NCBI GenBank assembly: GCA_964611385.1
Contig: CAZSXS010000048.1
Span: 1 to 27,874 of the forward strand
Reading direction: 5' to 3'
Source: CAZSXS01 sp964611385
Lineage (GTDB): Bacteria; Bacillota; Clostridia; Lachnospirales; CAYPQA01
Length of the DNA: 27,874 bases
Position 1 is the first letter of the stretch, and every line of letters starts with the position of its first letter. The translations under genes were made by a program, and so were the position numbers. This document shows positions 7,884-15,145 of the stretch, one piece after another. Below the pieces are notes generated by a model. That model was not told where the DNA came from and did not search any database. It saw nothing but the letters and a program-made list of their open reading frames with translations.

Positions 7884-8957
7884 ATGATTAAAAAAAATGT
7901 ATGCGTAGTATTCGGCGGCGTGTCCACCGAGCATGAGGTATCAAAGGCGTCGGCAGCAACTGTCATTTCAAATATTTCTGAGGAAAAATATAATATCATT
8001 CCCTTGTATATAACGAAGGATGGGCGTTGGCTCTTGTATGATGGAGCCATAGATAATCTGAAGAACATTCAATGGGAGAAATATGGGACGCTTGCAGTAC
8101 TGAGTCCAGACCGTAAAAATGGAGGCCTCCTGCGAATCGTGGGTGACAAGGTAAAGACCATCCCCTTGGATGTCATCTTCCCTGTCCTTCATGGGCGAAA
8201 CGGAGAAGACGGAAGCATACAAGGACTCTTTGAAATCACTGGGATCCCTTATGTTGGTGCCAGTGTGTTAGCCTCAGCGCTATGCATGGACAAAAGCTAC
8301 ACAAAAATAATCGCAGAGAGCCAGGGTATCTCGCAAGCAAAGTATCAGGTGTTTAAAGCCGGTGAAACAGTTAAAAGCAAGCTTGGTTATCCTTGCTTTG
8401 TCAAGCCAGCCAATGCAGGCTCCTCTGTGGGTATCTCCAAAGTCAACAATAAAAAGGAACTGGATAAAGCAGTGCAAAACGCATTTCAGTATGATACGAA
8501 AATCATTATTGAAAAGGCCATTGTCGGTCGAGAATTGGAATGCTCCGTTTTAGGAACCGGAGGAGAGGACACAAAGGCTTCCTGCGTTGGTGAGATCATT
8601 CCAGATGCAGAATTCTATGACTATGATGCAAAGTACAACAATGCAAACTCAAAAACAATCATTCCAACAGACCTCTCCGAAGAAACGGTTGAAGAAATTC
8701 GTCAAAAATCCATCGCCATTTTCAAAGCCATGGGCTGCTTCGGGCTGTCCAGAGTAGACTTTTTCTTGGAAGAAGACGGAAAGGTAGTCTTCAACGAAAT
8801 TAATACCATGCCGGGTTTCACCGCCATCAGCATGTATCCCATCCTCTGGCAACAAAGCGGAATTAACCTTCCGGCCTTAATCGAAAACCTGATCGAAATG
8901 TCCTTTGAGCGGTCAAAGCCAGAGCTAAGCGTTTACGAACCAGAGAAGGTGAACTGA
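7884..8957 (+). CDS. ddl: D-alanine--D-alanine ligase
   Basis: A 357-residue cytoplasmic ATP-grasp ligase that joins two D-Ala to make the D-Ala-D-Ala end of the peptidoglycan stem peptide. Family motifs: GGVSTEHEVS at residues 11-20, VLHGRNGEDGSIQG, KPANAGSSVGISKV (ATP-grasp loop), SRVDFFLEEDG and NEINTMPGFT near the C-terminus (Mg/ATP ligands). The omega-loop reads EFYDYDAKY, with the Tyr typical of D-Ala-D-Ala ligases; this argues against a VanA/B D-Ala-D-Lac or VanC/G D-Ala-D-Ser ligase. The ATG has GGAGGT 7 nt upstream. The stop codon overlaps the start of murI (TGATG), so the two enzymes, both supplying D-amino acids to the wall, are translated together. Confidence 0.97.
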   Translation: MIKKNVCVVFGGVSTEHEVSKASAATVISNISEEKYNIIPLYITKDGRWLLYDGAIDNLKNIQWEKYGTLAVLSPDRKNGGLLRIVGDKVKTIPLDVIFPVLHGRNGEDGSIQGLFEITGIPYVGASVLASALCMDKSYTKIIAESQGISQAKYQVFKAGETVKSKLGYPCFVKPANAGSSVGISKVNNKKELDKAVQNAFQYDTKIIIEKAIVGRELECSVLGTGGEDTKASCVGEIIPDAEFYDYDAKYNNANSKTIIPTDLSEETVEEIRQKSIAIFKAMGCFGLSRVDFFLEEDGKVVFNEINTMPGFTAISMYPILWQQSGINLPALIENLIEMSFERSKPELSVYEPEKVN

Positions 8958-9769
8958 TGGACAATCGGGCAATCGGCATATTTGACTCTGGCATCGGCGG
9001 CCTTACGGTTGTCCGGGAAGTAAAAAAGCTCTTAGGAGCGGAGGATATCTGTTATTTTGGTGATACGGCCCGAGTGCCCTACGGTTCCAAGTCCCAGGAT
9101 ATCGTTTTAAAATTCAGCAGGCAGATTGTGAACTTTCTGATCAGCCGGGACGTGAAAGCCATCATCATTGCCTGTAACACCGTAAGCTCCAACTGTTATG
9201 AGGCCTTGTCCAAGGAATACGACATCCCATTCCTGGAGGTTGTAAGCCCCGGAGTTGAAGCTTGCCTTGCTGCGACAAAAAACAATAGGGTTGGCTTGAT
9301 CGGAACCGAACGGACCGTAAAAAGCCAAGCCTATGAAAAGCTGCTGAAAAGCACAAGGCCTGAGATACAAGTGTATTCCCAGGCCTGTCCTCTTTTTGTT
9401 CCACTGGTAGAAGAAGGCTGGACGGACAATCAGGTAACAGCACTCACCATCCAGTCGTATATCAGCGGCCTCTTGGATCATGGTATTGATAGCCTCCTTC
9501 TAGGTTGTACCCATTACCCATGGCTGACCGATGCGCTACAAAAGGTGGCTGGTTCTGTACATATCGTGAACCCTGCCATAACCTGTGCCGTAAAAATGAA
9601 AACCTTGCTGGAAGAAAAAAGCCTGCACAATGAAATCAATCTTTTAAAAAATCAGAAACCTCAGCACACATACTACGTCAGCGATAGCCCTGAAAAATTT
9701 AATCAGATCGCCAAGCTTTTGTTGAATGAGGATTTGACGGCGGAAAAGATTGATATAGAAGGATATTAA
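8957..9769 (+). CDS. murI: Glutamate racemase
   Basis: A 270-residue cofactor-independent racemase that makes D-glutamate for peptidoglycan. It shows FDSGIGGLTV with Asp10, YFGDTARVPYG, the first catalytic cysteine C73 in IACNTVSS and the second, C184, in LGCTHYPWL. The length is typical. The ATG shares one base with the ddl stop codon (TGATG), which makes translational coupling very likely. With ddl it forms a two-gene D-amino-acid unit; the M19 dipeptidase gene 119 bp downstream may belong to the same transcript because no terminator lies between. Confidence 0.97.
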   Translation: MDNRAIGIFDSGIGGLTVVREVKKLLGAEDICYFGDTARVPYGSKSQDIVLKFSRQIVNFLISRDVKAIIIACNTVSSNCYEALSKEYDIPFLEVVSPGVEACLAATKNNRVGLIGTERTVKSQAYEKLLKSTRPEIQVYSQACPLFVPLVEEGWTDNQVTALTIQSYISGLLDHGIDSLLLGCTHYPWLTDALQKVAGSVHIVNPAITCAVKMKTLLEEKSLHNEINLLKNQKPQHTYYVSDSPEKFNQIAKLLLNEDLTAEKIDIEGY

Positions 9770-9888
9770 TAGAAGAATATTCATGTCAACAGGTAGAGAT
9801 TTTTGCCCCCATAAAGAGTTCAAATTTTGACTTTAGAAAGACACTTAGTTGATTGCGACAGAAAATATGAATAATAAAAGGAGAAGTT

Positions 9889-10821
9889 ATGTTTATTGAT
9901 TTTCATTGTGATACCCTGCTCAAACTCAAGCATACAGAGCAGGAACTTTATAAAAACACCTTTCATGTGGATATTGAAAAGATGCGCCAGGCGGATTGCT
10001 TGGCCATCTTTTTTGCTGTTTTCTTTGACCGGTCGCTGAATATCCCGCATTGGACGCTGTTCGACCAATTATACGCCATTTATCAAAGGGAGCTTGCAAA
10101 AAATGAGAAGCAGCTTTCACAAGCTCGGAATGGGCAGGATTTAAAGATAAATAAGCAAAAAAATAACATCTCCACCTTCTTAACGTTGGAAGACGGAGAT
10201 GTTTTGGATGGTAGCTTGGATAACTTAGAAAAACTACATAAACTGGGGGTAAGACTCATTACCCTTACCTGGAATTATAAAAACTGCCTTGGCTCACCGA
10301 ACTCTGCTGACAGTATCACTATGGCTGAGGGCTTGACGCCCTTTGGCTGCTCGGTAGTAGAAGCTTGCAATTCCTTGGGCGTTCTCTTGGATGTATCCCA
10401 TCTTTCCGATGGCGGCTTCTGGGATATTCAGAAGCTCTCAAAAAAGCCATTTATCGCCTCTCACTCCAATTGCAGAAGCTTGACACCCCACAGGCGCAAT
10501 TTAACCGACGAGATGATCAAAGCCATAGGGAATGCCGGTGGCTGCATTGGCTTAAACTTTGTCGATCTCTTTACGAAGGATGATTCTGGTTATACCATGG
10601 AGCATATTGTAAATCACTTTAAGCATGTTAAGAATGTCGGAGGCATTGACTGTGTGGCCATAGGATCGGACTTTGACGGGGCAGATGCCTTTATCATTTC
10701 TGATATCTCGCAAATGTCTAAGCTGTTTGATGCCCTTCTAGCCAACGGCTTCACTGAATCCGAAGTCGAGAAGCTCGCATATGGAAACGCCACTAGGGTT
10801 ATTGACGATGTCTTGAAATAA
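9889..10821 (+). CDS. Membrane dipeptidase family (peptidase M19)
   Basis: A 310-residue zinc dipeptidase of the renal-dipeptidase family, which cleaves dipeptides and tolerates a D-amino acid at the C-terminal side. The binuclear metal ligands are all present: H6 and D8 (FHCDT), E101 (LEDGD), H171 (DVSHLSD) and H192 (ASHSN). The 21-residue gap between the last two equals that in the renal enzyme. SDFDGAD near residue 260 is also a family motif. There is no signal peptide or lipobox, so it is probably cytoplasmic, as in many Clostridia. Start: ATG with AAAGGAG 5 nt upstream. Position after ddl and murI suggests recycling or control of D-amino-acid dipeptides, which is inference. It converges on the next gene with one base between stops. 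Confidence 0.93.
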   Translation: MFIDFHCDTLLKLKHTEQELYKNTFHVDIEKMRQADCLAIFFAVFFDRSLNIPHWTLFDQLYAIYQRELAKNEKQLSQARNGQDLKINKQKNNISTFLTLEDGDVLDGSLDNLEKLHKLGVRLITLTWNYKNCLGSPNSADSITMAEGLTPFGCSVVEACNSLGVLLDVSHLSDGGFWDIQKLSKKPFIASHSNCRSLTPHRRNLTDEMIKAIGNAGGCIGLNFVDLFTKDDSGYTMEHIVNHFKHVKNVGGIDCVAIGSDFDGADAFIISDISQMSKLFDALLANGFTESEVEKLAYGNATRVIDDVLK

Positions 10822-10822
10822 G

Positions 10823-11938
10823 CTAAAACGCCATACGAACAAAGCTGCTCTTGCTGGGGGTGGGAAGGTTTAGTAGTTCTCTTCCCAAGCGTATATAGTA
10901 ACGGTAATTTTCAAGGGGCACACCATTGGGGATTCGATGATCAATTGCAAAGATCGTCCCTCCCCCTTTGGTCAGCTCGCAAATCTTGTACTCAAGCTCT
11001 TTCCGAATGTCTTCCTTTGTTCCTCGCAGGGCGTACTTATTAATCCCGCCTTTGACAGCTAGGCGGTTTTTGAAGCGCTTGCGGGTTTCCACCATGTCCA
11101 TATCTGCGCCCGGCTCAAAGGGTAGCATGAGATTAATGCCCGAATCAATAAAGTCTTCTATGACCGAATTCATGTTGCCGTCACTATCCTGAGAAAAGAT
11201 TTTTGCTTTATGGGCTGATAGAAAATCCCAGATTTTTCGGTAATAGGGCTTGATGAACTCCTGTATCTGTATGGGTCCTGCCAACGGCCCGGATTTTCCG
11301 GCCATATCCTCATGGACAAACAGATTATCAATCGGCACTATGTCCACAACCCGCTCAAAAACTTTCAAGGCTGTATCCGAAATGGTATCCAGCATATCTT
11401 TGATTAGCTCAGGCTGTTCATAATAAGCAATGCAAAGCTCCTCTTCGCCCAGCAGTTGCCTTGGTTCATCGAAGCCGCCGGGAATCGTGGCTACAGTCAG
11501 ATATCCTTTCTCATGCTGCTTTTTGAGGGCATGTAAGGCTTCCTTATCAATTCTTTCTTCCGTGAATTCATACCATTTCTTAATTTTCAGCCAGTCCTCT
11601 TCACTCTTCACCGGGTAATCAAGGGGAAGCGGAATGGTAGCACTATTTTTGATCAGCTTTTGCTTGCGGCCTTTTGTATCTATGGAAATGGTATAGTCAC
11701 GATTATCCTCAAGGATCAGGGGCTTGATTCCCGTTATGGCACCTGTACGAACCGGCACATCGGCTTTCAACACCGAATCCCAGCCAAACTGCGAAAGGCT
11801 GACTTCGTCATCCGTGGCGCCCTGGCTTCTCCACTCTTCCTCCAATCCTAATAATAAACCAAACAGTTCTGTAAACATTTCCTTGCCCGTATAGTCAAAA
11901 AGCACATGGGCAATATATTCTTCTCTTTTCCAAATCAT
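10823..11938 (-). CDS. URO-D/MtaA-fold protein with an altered metal site
   Basis: A 371-residue protein of the uroporphyrinogen decarboxylase / methylcobamide methyltransferase superfamily. The fold is recognised from EFIKPYYRKIWDF, IEDFIDSGINLMLPFEP, VKGGINKYALRGT and the C-terminal PNGVPLENY. Where MtaA/MtbA relatives carry a His-x-Cys zinc motif, this protein has D251-S-D253 (SQDSDGN). At the third ligand position, Cys in MtaA, it has H334 (AIDHRIP). It is therefore unlikely to be a classical thiol-activating zinc methyltransferase. It is not HemE either, because no other haem gene is near. The start has GGAGGGG 7 nt upstream. It is divergent from an AraC regulator with a MITE-like repeat between them, and the repeat seems to supply its promoter. 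Substrate unknown. Confidence 0.8.
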   Translation of the reverse strand: MIWKREEYIAHVLFDYTGKEMFTELFGLLLGLEEEWRSQGATDDEVSLSQFGWDSVLKADVPVRTGAITGIKPLILEDNRDYTISIDTKGRKQKLIKNSATIPLPLDYPVKSEEDWLKIKKWYEFTEERIDKEALHALKKQHEKGYLTVATIPGGFDEPRQLLGEEELCIAYYEQPELIKDMLDTISDTALKVFERVVDIVPIDNLFVHEDMAGKSGPLAGPIQIQEFIKPYYRKIWDFLSAHKAKIFSQDSDGNMNSVIEDFIDSGINLMLPFEPGADMDMVETRKRFKNRLAVKGGINKYALRGTKEDIRKELEYKICELTKGGGTIFAIDHRIPNGVPLENYRYYIRLGRELLNLPTPSKSSFVRMAF

Positions 11939-11958
11939 ATTGACACCCCTCCAAGGAT

Positions 11959-11988
11959 ATGATACTCAGTCTCTTAAACATTTACCAA
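11959..11988 (-). promoter_or_regulatory. Promoter of the URO-D-like gene, largely inside repeat copy B
   Basis: On the minus strand TTGGTA (11983-11988), an 18-bp spacer and TATCAT (11959-11964). Both the spacer and the -35 belong to the repeat and the -10 straddles its end. The predicted leader is very short (about 14 nt) but includes the GGAGGGG ribosome-binding site. Confidence 0.45.
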
Positions 11989-12060
11989 GCCGCCATCATT
12001 CAACCCAAATAAATTCTATTGTTTTGGGTGGAGGCTTTGCAAAGCTGAACGCGACAGAAA
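11962..12060. repeat. MITE-like intergenic repeat, copy B
   Basis: Same family and orientation as copy A: left end ATACTCAGTCTCTTAAACA, inner arms AAGCCGCC (11987-11994) and GGAGGCTT (12030-12037), a further CCCAAA/TTTGGG pair inside them, then the shared TTTGCAAAGCTGAACG. The right terminal repeat is eroded to GACAGAAAAT. It fills most of the space between the divergent URO-D-like and araC-like genes. Confidence 0.8.
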
Positions 12061-12169
12061 ATAAACTTATTTTATTTTAAAAAAAGACGCTTTTCAATGG
12101 ATTATAATTCAAACATGGACAATAGTTCATAGATTTTTGAGCTTATACTTAGGTCAAAGGGGAAGAACA

Positions 12170-12931
12170 ATGCAAAAGGAATTTCCAGTTGTTGAGTATG
12201 TGGTTTACCGGGAAACGGATCAAAACTGGCATATCAACACCAGAACCATCCACAATCACGAGCTGGTCTTCATTGTTTCCGGCGTGGGTGAAATCAGCAT
12301 CAATCAAAAAAAATACACAGTAAAGGAAAATGATCTGGTTTATTTCTATCCAGGACTAAAGCACAGTCTGTCCGTTACGCAGGAACCCTACATGTGTTTT
12401 TACGGGGTTCATTTTTCTTTGTCGCAACAACACCAAAAGCTCAAGCTGCCTGAGCTGAGTAATTTTCAAAGGCAGACCTTGATTACTTCTTTATTATATA
12501 AACTGAACAAGGCTTGGAAGGAGCAAGGGTATTTTTCATCCTGGAAGTCCGACCTGATTCTGAGTGAAATCATACTGAACATCTATGAGGACATACAAAA
12601 CCAAGCCTCCCCTAGCAACTTTAACAAGATTACCGAAGTCATCAACTACATGCACCAAAACGCCCACAGGCCGCTTAGCTTAGAGGAGCTATGCAAGCTA
12701 GCTGGTATGGGCAAGACCTACTTCATCAAAAATTTTAAGCAAGTCACAGGCTGCACGCCCATTGATTATTCTATCAGGCTACGGCTACAAAGTTCAAAGG
12801 CCTATCTGGCAGAGGGTGGGCTTAACATAAAAACGGTTGCGAAGCTTTGCGGGTTTGAGGATGAATTTTATTACAGCAAACAATTCAAGAAACACTTTGG
12901 GATTCCACCCTGCAAATTTATTGAGAGCTAA
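12170..12931 (+). CDS. AraC-family transcriptional regulator
   Basis: A 253-residue regulator. The N-terminal cupin-like ligand domain (about 1-135) includes HNHELVFIVSGVGEISI and VYFYPGLKHSL. The C-terminal double helix-turn-helix (about 150-253) includes LSLEELCKLAGMGKTYFIKN and IKTVAKLCGFEDEFYYSKQF, ending in FGIPPCKF. I chose the ATG at 12170, which has AAAGGGGAAG close upstream, over a TTG 33 bp earlier that has no ribosome-binding site. A TATAAT lies at 12103-12108 but no good -35 accompanies it. It is divergent from the URO-D-like gene and is the obvious candidate to control it. A strong terminator follows. Confidence 0.92.
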   Translation: MQKEFPVVEYVVYRETDQNWHINTRTIHNHELVFIVSGVGEISINQKKYTVKENDLVYFYPGLKHSLSVTQEPYMCFYGVHFSLSQQHQKLKLPELSNFQRQTLITSLLYKLNKAWKEQGYFSSWKSDLILSEIILNIYEDIQNQASPSNFNKITEVINYMHQNAHRPLSLEELCKLAGMGKTYFIKNFKQVTGCTPIDYSIRLRLQSSKAYLAEGGLNIKTVAKLCGFEDEFYYSKQFKKHFGIPPCKFIES

Positions 12932-12941
12932 TTTAAAGTAT

Positions 12942-12993
12942 AAAACTCCATTTGGTATTGGCCAGCAAAGGCAAAAACCGAATGGAGTTTTTT
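12942..12993 (+). terminator. Intrinsic terminator of the AraC-family gene
   Basis: A 15-bp stem, AAAACTCCATTTGGT (12942-12956) with ACCGAATGGAGTTTT (12977-12991) with one mismatch, 20-nt loop, then more T. It lies 10 bp after the stop codon. Confidence 0.88.
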
Positions 12994-13173
12994 ATGTAAA
13001 AATGCGTAAAACTGCTAAATAGGGCTAAAAATAGAACAAAATATATTTTTATGCATAAATAAATAAAATTTGTAAAATAATAAGTACTGTAGCATGTTAA
13101 GGATATTAACTAGGCTTAAAATATATAGAAGAAATACAAATAAAAAGGAAAATACAAATAAGGAGGAATTTTT

Positions 13174-13716
13174 GTGAAAGCAACCGGCATAGTAAGGCGT
13201 ATAGATGATTTAGGGCGCGTTGTCATACCAAAGGAAATCAGACGCACCTTAAGGATCAGAGAAGGCGACCCATTGGAGATCTTCACAGATAAGGAAGGCG
13301 AGATTATCCTTAAAAAATATTCACCCATCGGCGAGCTGGGGAACTTTGCAAAGGAGTATGCGGACAGTCTGGCTCAAACGTCCGGCCATATTACCTGCAT
13401 TGTAGACAAGGATCAAATCATCGCAGTATCAGGCGGTTCCAAAAAGGATTTAATAGAGAAGCACATTTCAAAGGCTTTAGAGAACGCTCTTAGCCAGCGG
13501 AGTGTTATCACTTCCAGCAGAAGCGAACCAAACTTCGTACCGATTTTGGAAGACGATGACGAAAAAATATATCAAAGCGAGCTTATAGCGCCCATCATTT
13601 CGGAAGGAGACGTTCTTGGTGCAATTGTTTTTCTCTCCGACAAAAAAATGGGCGAGGTCGAAGGCAAGCTTGCACAGACGGCATCCGGGTTTTTAGGAAA
13701 GCAAATGGAGCAATAG
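13174..13716 (+). CDS. spoVT: Stage V sporulation transcriptional regulator SpoVT
   Basis: A 180-residue AbrB-type regulator of late forespore gene expression; B. subtilis SpoVT has 178 residues. The swapped-hairpin DNA-binding domain is residues 1-50 (MKATGIVRRIDDLGRVVIPK, then IRRTLRIREGDPLEIF), followed by a GAF-like sensory domain (about 55-178). The start is a GTG with AAGGAGG 7 nt upstream. It shows that the host makes endospores. In B. subtilis the gene is read by sigma-G RNA polymerase; a GCATG at 13092-13096 and CTTAAAA at 13115-13121, 18 bp apart, resemble a sigma-G promoter only weakly. It is monocistronic, followed by a hairpin-rich region. Confidence 0.96.
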   Translation: MKATGIVRRIDDLGRVVIPKEIRRTLRIREGDPLEIFTDKEGEIILKKYSPIGELGNFAKEYADSLAQTSGHITCIVDKDQIIAVSGGSKKDLIEKHISKALENALSQRSVITSSRSEPNFVPILEDDDEKIYQSELIAPIISEGDVLGAIVFLSDKKMGEVEGKLAQTASGFLGKQMEQ

Positions 13717-13729
13717 GAAAAGATAAAAC

Positions 13730-13797
13730 CTTGGGGGGGAAGGAGGGAAAAACTTTTTTCGCCGTTTGAAAAAAGTTTTTCCCTCCTTCCCCCCAAG
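13730..13797. repeat. Long hairpin repeat (copy 1), loop GCCGTTT
   Basis: A 30-bp stem with a single bulged G: left arm 13730-13760, right arm 13768-13797, 7-nt loop GCCGTTT (13761-13767). Core of the left arm is GGAGGGAAAAACTTTTTTC. The same core and the same leading AGATAAAACC-like flank recur at 27815-27874, and a shorter relative lies at 15094-15136. It can terminate spoVT transcription but has no U-tract of its own outside the stem. Confidence 0.85.
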
Positions 13798-13810
13798 CCC
13801 CCCTTTCTCC

Positions 13811-13940
13811 CTTTTCAAAAAAGCCGGACATAGGGGGATGTAGCCTATGGGCTGAAATGTTAAGATGCTTTGAGGTAACGGAAATTCCCTTCCGTACTAA
13901 GTCCCTCTATCTCGCTTTTCAGAAAAGCCGCATAGAGGAT
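13811..13940. repeat. Two copies of a short CTTTTCARAAAAGCCG unit
   Basis: 13811-13840 and 13915-13940 share CTTTTCA(A/G)AAAAGCCG followed by CATAG(G/A)GGAT. The second is itself an inverted repeat: CCTCTAT (13904-13910) and GCTTTTC (13914-13920) pair with GAAAAGC (13922-13928) and ATAGAGG (13932-13938). Confidence 0.6.
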
Positions 13941-13970
13941 AGAGGTATATGAAGAACTCTCACAATGTCA

Positions 13971-13999
13971 TTGCCTTGCTTTTTGTGATGTCTTATAAT
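13971..13999 (+). promoter_or_regulatory. Promoter of the alpha/beta hydrolase gene
   Basis: TTGCCT (13971-13976), a 17-bp spacer and a perfect TATAAT (13994-13999), 47 bp before the start codon. Confidence 0.65.
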
Positions 14000-14046
14000 G
14001 AGTAAAGCTTTTATTCATGTAAAAGACTAAAAACATAGGAGGGCAT

Positions 14047-15060
14047 ATGAAATACGAGTACAGAGTAGATGACTTTATGGAATTTTTATACCAAAGCACG
14101 GTAAGAGACAACCCCCTGGAGCTATGTGGTAAAGACGAGTTTTACCGACTTAAGGAAGAAAAGCGCAAGAAACTGAAAAAAATCCTGGGTTTGGATACGC
14201 TATATGACTTAAGGCAGCATTATGCTTTTGAGCCTTCGGTGCGGGTAGTAGCAGAGGATACAGCCTTCGGGTTTGGGGTACAACATTTGGCTATGGAAGT
14301 TTTGCCAAAGCTTACGGTTCCGGCCTGTATTGTACATACTAAAAAAGCTTCCCAAAAAGCCGTATTATACTGTCATGGCCACGGGGAAGGTGGATTCTAC
14401 GATTGTATTGATGAAAACAGCAAAGACGCTTACCATAAGAACATCCCCATCAAGCTTGCTGAAAGAGGATATACGGTTTTTATGTTTGAGCCTGTAGCCT
14501 TTGGTGATTTGGTACTCGAAAACTACGATTCAAAGGAAGTTTCCTCTTGCTTTTCCCTAACGACCAATCTATCGCTCTTTGGGATCACAACCCTAGGTCT
14601 TCGCATATTCGAAGCCCTGACTTTGGCCGATTACATGAAGAAAAACGCTTTTCCAATGTATGCGACCCTGGGCATATCTGGAGGTGGAACCTGTGCTTCC
14701 TTTTTAAATGCTGTGGACGATGGCAGCGTTGCAAACGTGATCAGCTGTTATGCCAACCTGTTCAAGACCTACATTATGCAAATGCATCATTGTATTGACA
14801 ACTTTGTTCCCAACATCCTGAGCATTGGAGAAATGCCTCATGTGATTTCCCTCTGCGCCCCAAAGAAACTGTTTATTACAGCAGGAACACAGGATCCCAT
14901 CTTCCCCTTGGAAGGTACCCAAAAGGCGGTTGCTATTCTTTCCGCGATTTACCAAAAACTGGGGCATACAGACAATTTCGGCTATGACTATTTTGAGGGA
15001 GAACATGAGTTTGACCTTGGCTTTATTGATTGGCTGGATAAGACAGTGTTTATGGAATAA
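14047..15060 (+). CDS. Alpha/beta hydrolase, acetyl-xylan-esterase-like
   Basis: A 337-residue serine hydrolase of the large alpha/beta fold group that includes acetyl xylan esterase-like and dienelactone-hydrolase-like proteins. The oxyanion-side motif is CHGHGEGG (109-116). The nucleophile elbow is GISGGG with Ser211. Asp283 in AGTQDPIFP and His320 in GEHEF complete the triad. There is no signal peptide, so it is cytoplasmic and would act on small esters already imported. The start has AGGAGGG 4 nt upstream and a good promoter. The last 31 bp of the gene, including the stop, are duplicated directly downstream (15061-15091). It converges on a URO-D-family gene across a hairpin. A polysaccharide-derived acetyl ester is a guess; the substrate is unknown. 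Confidence 0.8.
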   Translation: MKYEYRVDDFMEFLYQSTVRDNPLELCGKDEFYRLKEEKRKKLKKILGLDTLYDLRQHYAFEPSVRVVAEDTAFGFGVQHLAMEVLPKLTVPACIVHTKKASQKAVLYCHGHGEGGFYDCIDENSKDAYHKNIPIKLAERGYTVFMFEPVAFGDLVLENYDSKEVSSCFSLTTNLSLFGITTLGLRIFEALTLADYMKKNAFPMYATLGISGGGTCASFLNAVDDGSVANVISCYANLFKTYIMQMHHCIDNFVPNILSIGEMPHVISLCAPKKLFITAGTQDPIFPLEGTQKAVAILSAIYQKLGHTDNFGYDYFEGEHEFDLGFIDWLDKTVFME

Positions 15061-15091
15061 TTGGCTGGACAAGATAGTGTTTATGCAATAA
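15030..15091 (+). repeat. 31-bp tandem duplication of the 3' end of the hydrolase gene
   Basis: 15030-15060 and 15061-15091 are identical at 28 of 31 positions. Each copy spells WLDK(T/I)VFM(E/Q) and a stop codon in its own frame, but the second is untranslated because the first ends in TAA. Confidence 0.9.
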
Positions 15092-15093
15092 TA

Positions 15094-15136
15094 GAAGGGA
15101 AGAACTTTTTCGCTGCTTGAAAAAGTTCTTCCCTTC
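15094..15136. terminator. Bidirectional hairpin terminator between convergent genes (hairpin repeat copy 2)
   Basis: A perfect 18-bp stem, GAAGGGAAGAACTTTTTC (15094-15111) with its complement at 15119-15136, 7-nt loop GCTGCTT. The core ACTTTTTC and the loop differ from copy 1 (13730-13797) mostly by transitions. It sits between the convergent hydrolase and URO-D-family genes and could stop transcription from both sides. Confidence 0.75.
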
Positions 15137-15145
15137 CTTTTGGTC

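Larger units (their letters stand above)
13717..14046. other. Hairpin-rich intergenic region between spoVT and the hydrolase gene
   Basis: 330 bp without a gene. In order it holds a 30-bp-stem hairpin (13730-13797), a repeated CTTTTCARAAAAGCCG unit at 13811-13840 and 13915-13940, a small palindrome ACGGAA/TTCCGT around 13878-13895, and the promoter of the next gene (13971-13999). Its structure density is much higher than in the other intergenic regions. Confidence 0.75.

Noticed and set aside
7884..8957. Ddl as a vancomycin-resistance ligase
   Set aside because: The omega-loop FYDYDAKY carries the Tyr of D-Ala-D-Ala ligases, and no vanH, vanX or vanT gene is present; the nearby M19 dipeptidase is not VanX-related.
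9849..9873. GCGACAGAAAATA shared with the right end of repeat copy B
   Set aside because: Only 13 AT-rich bases match and no other part of the repeat is present; chance matches of this length are expected in 28 kb.
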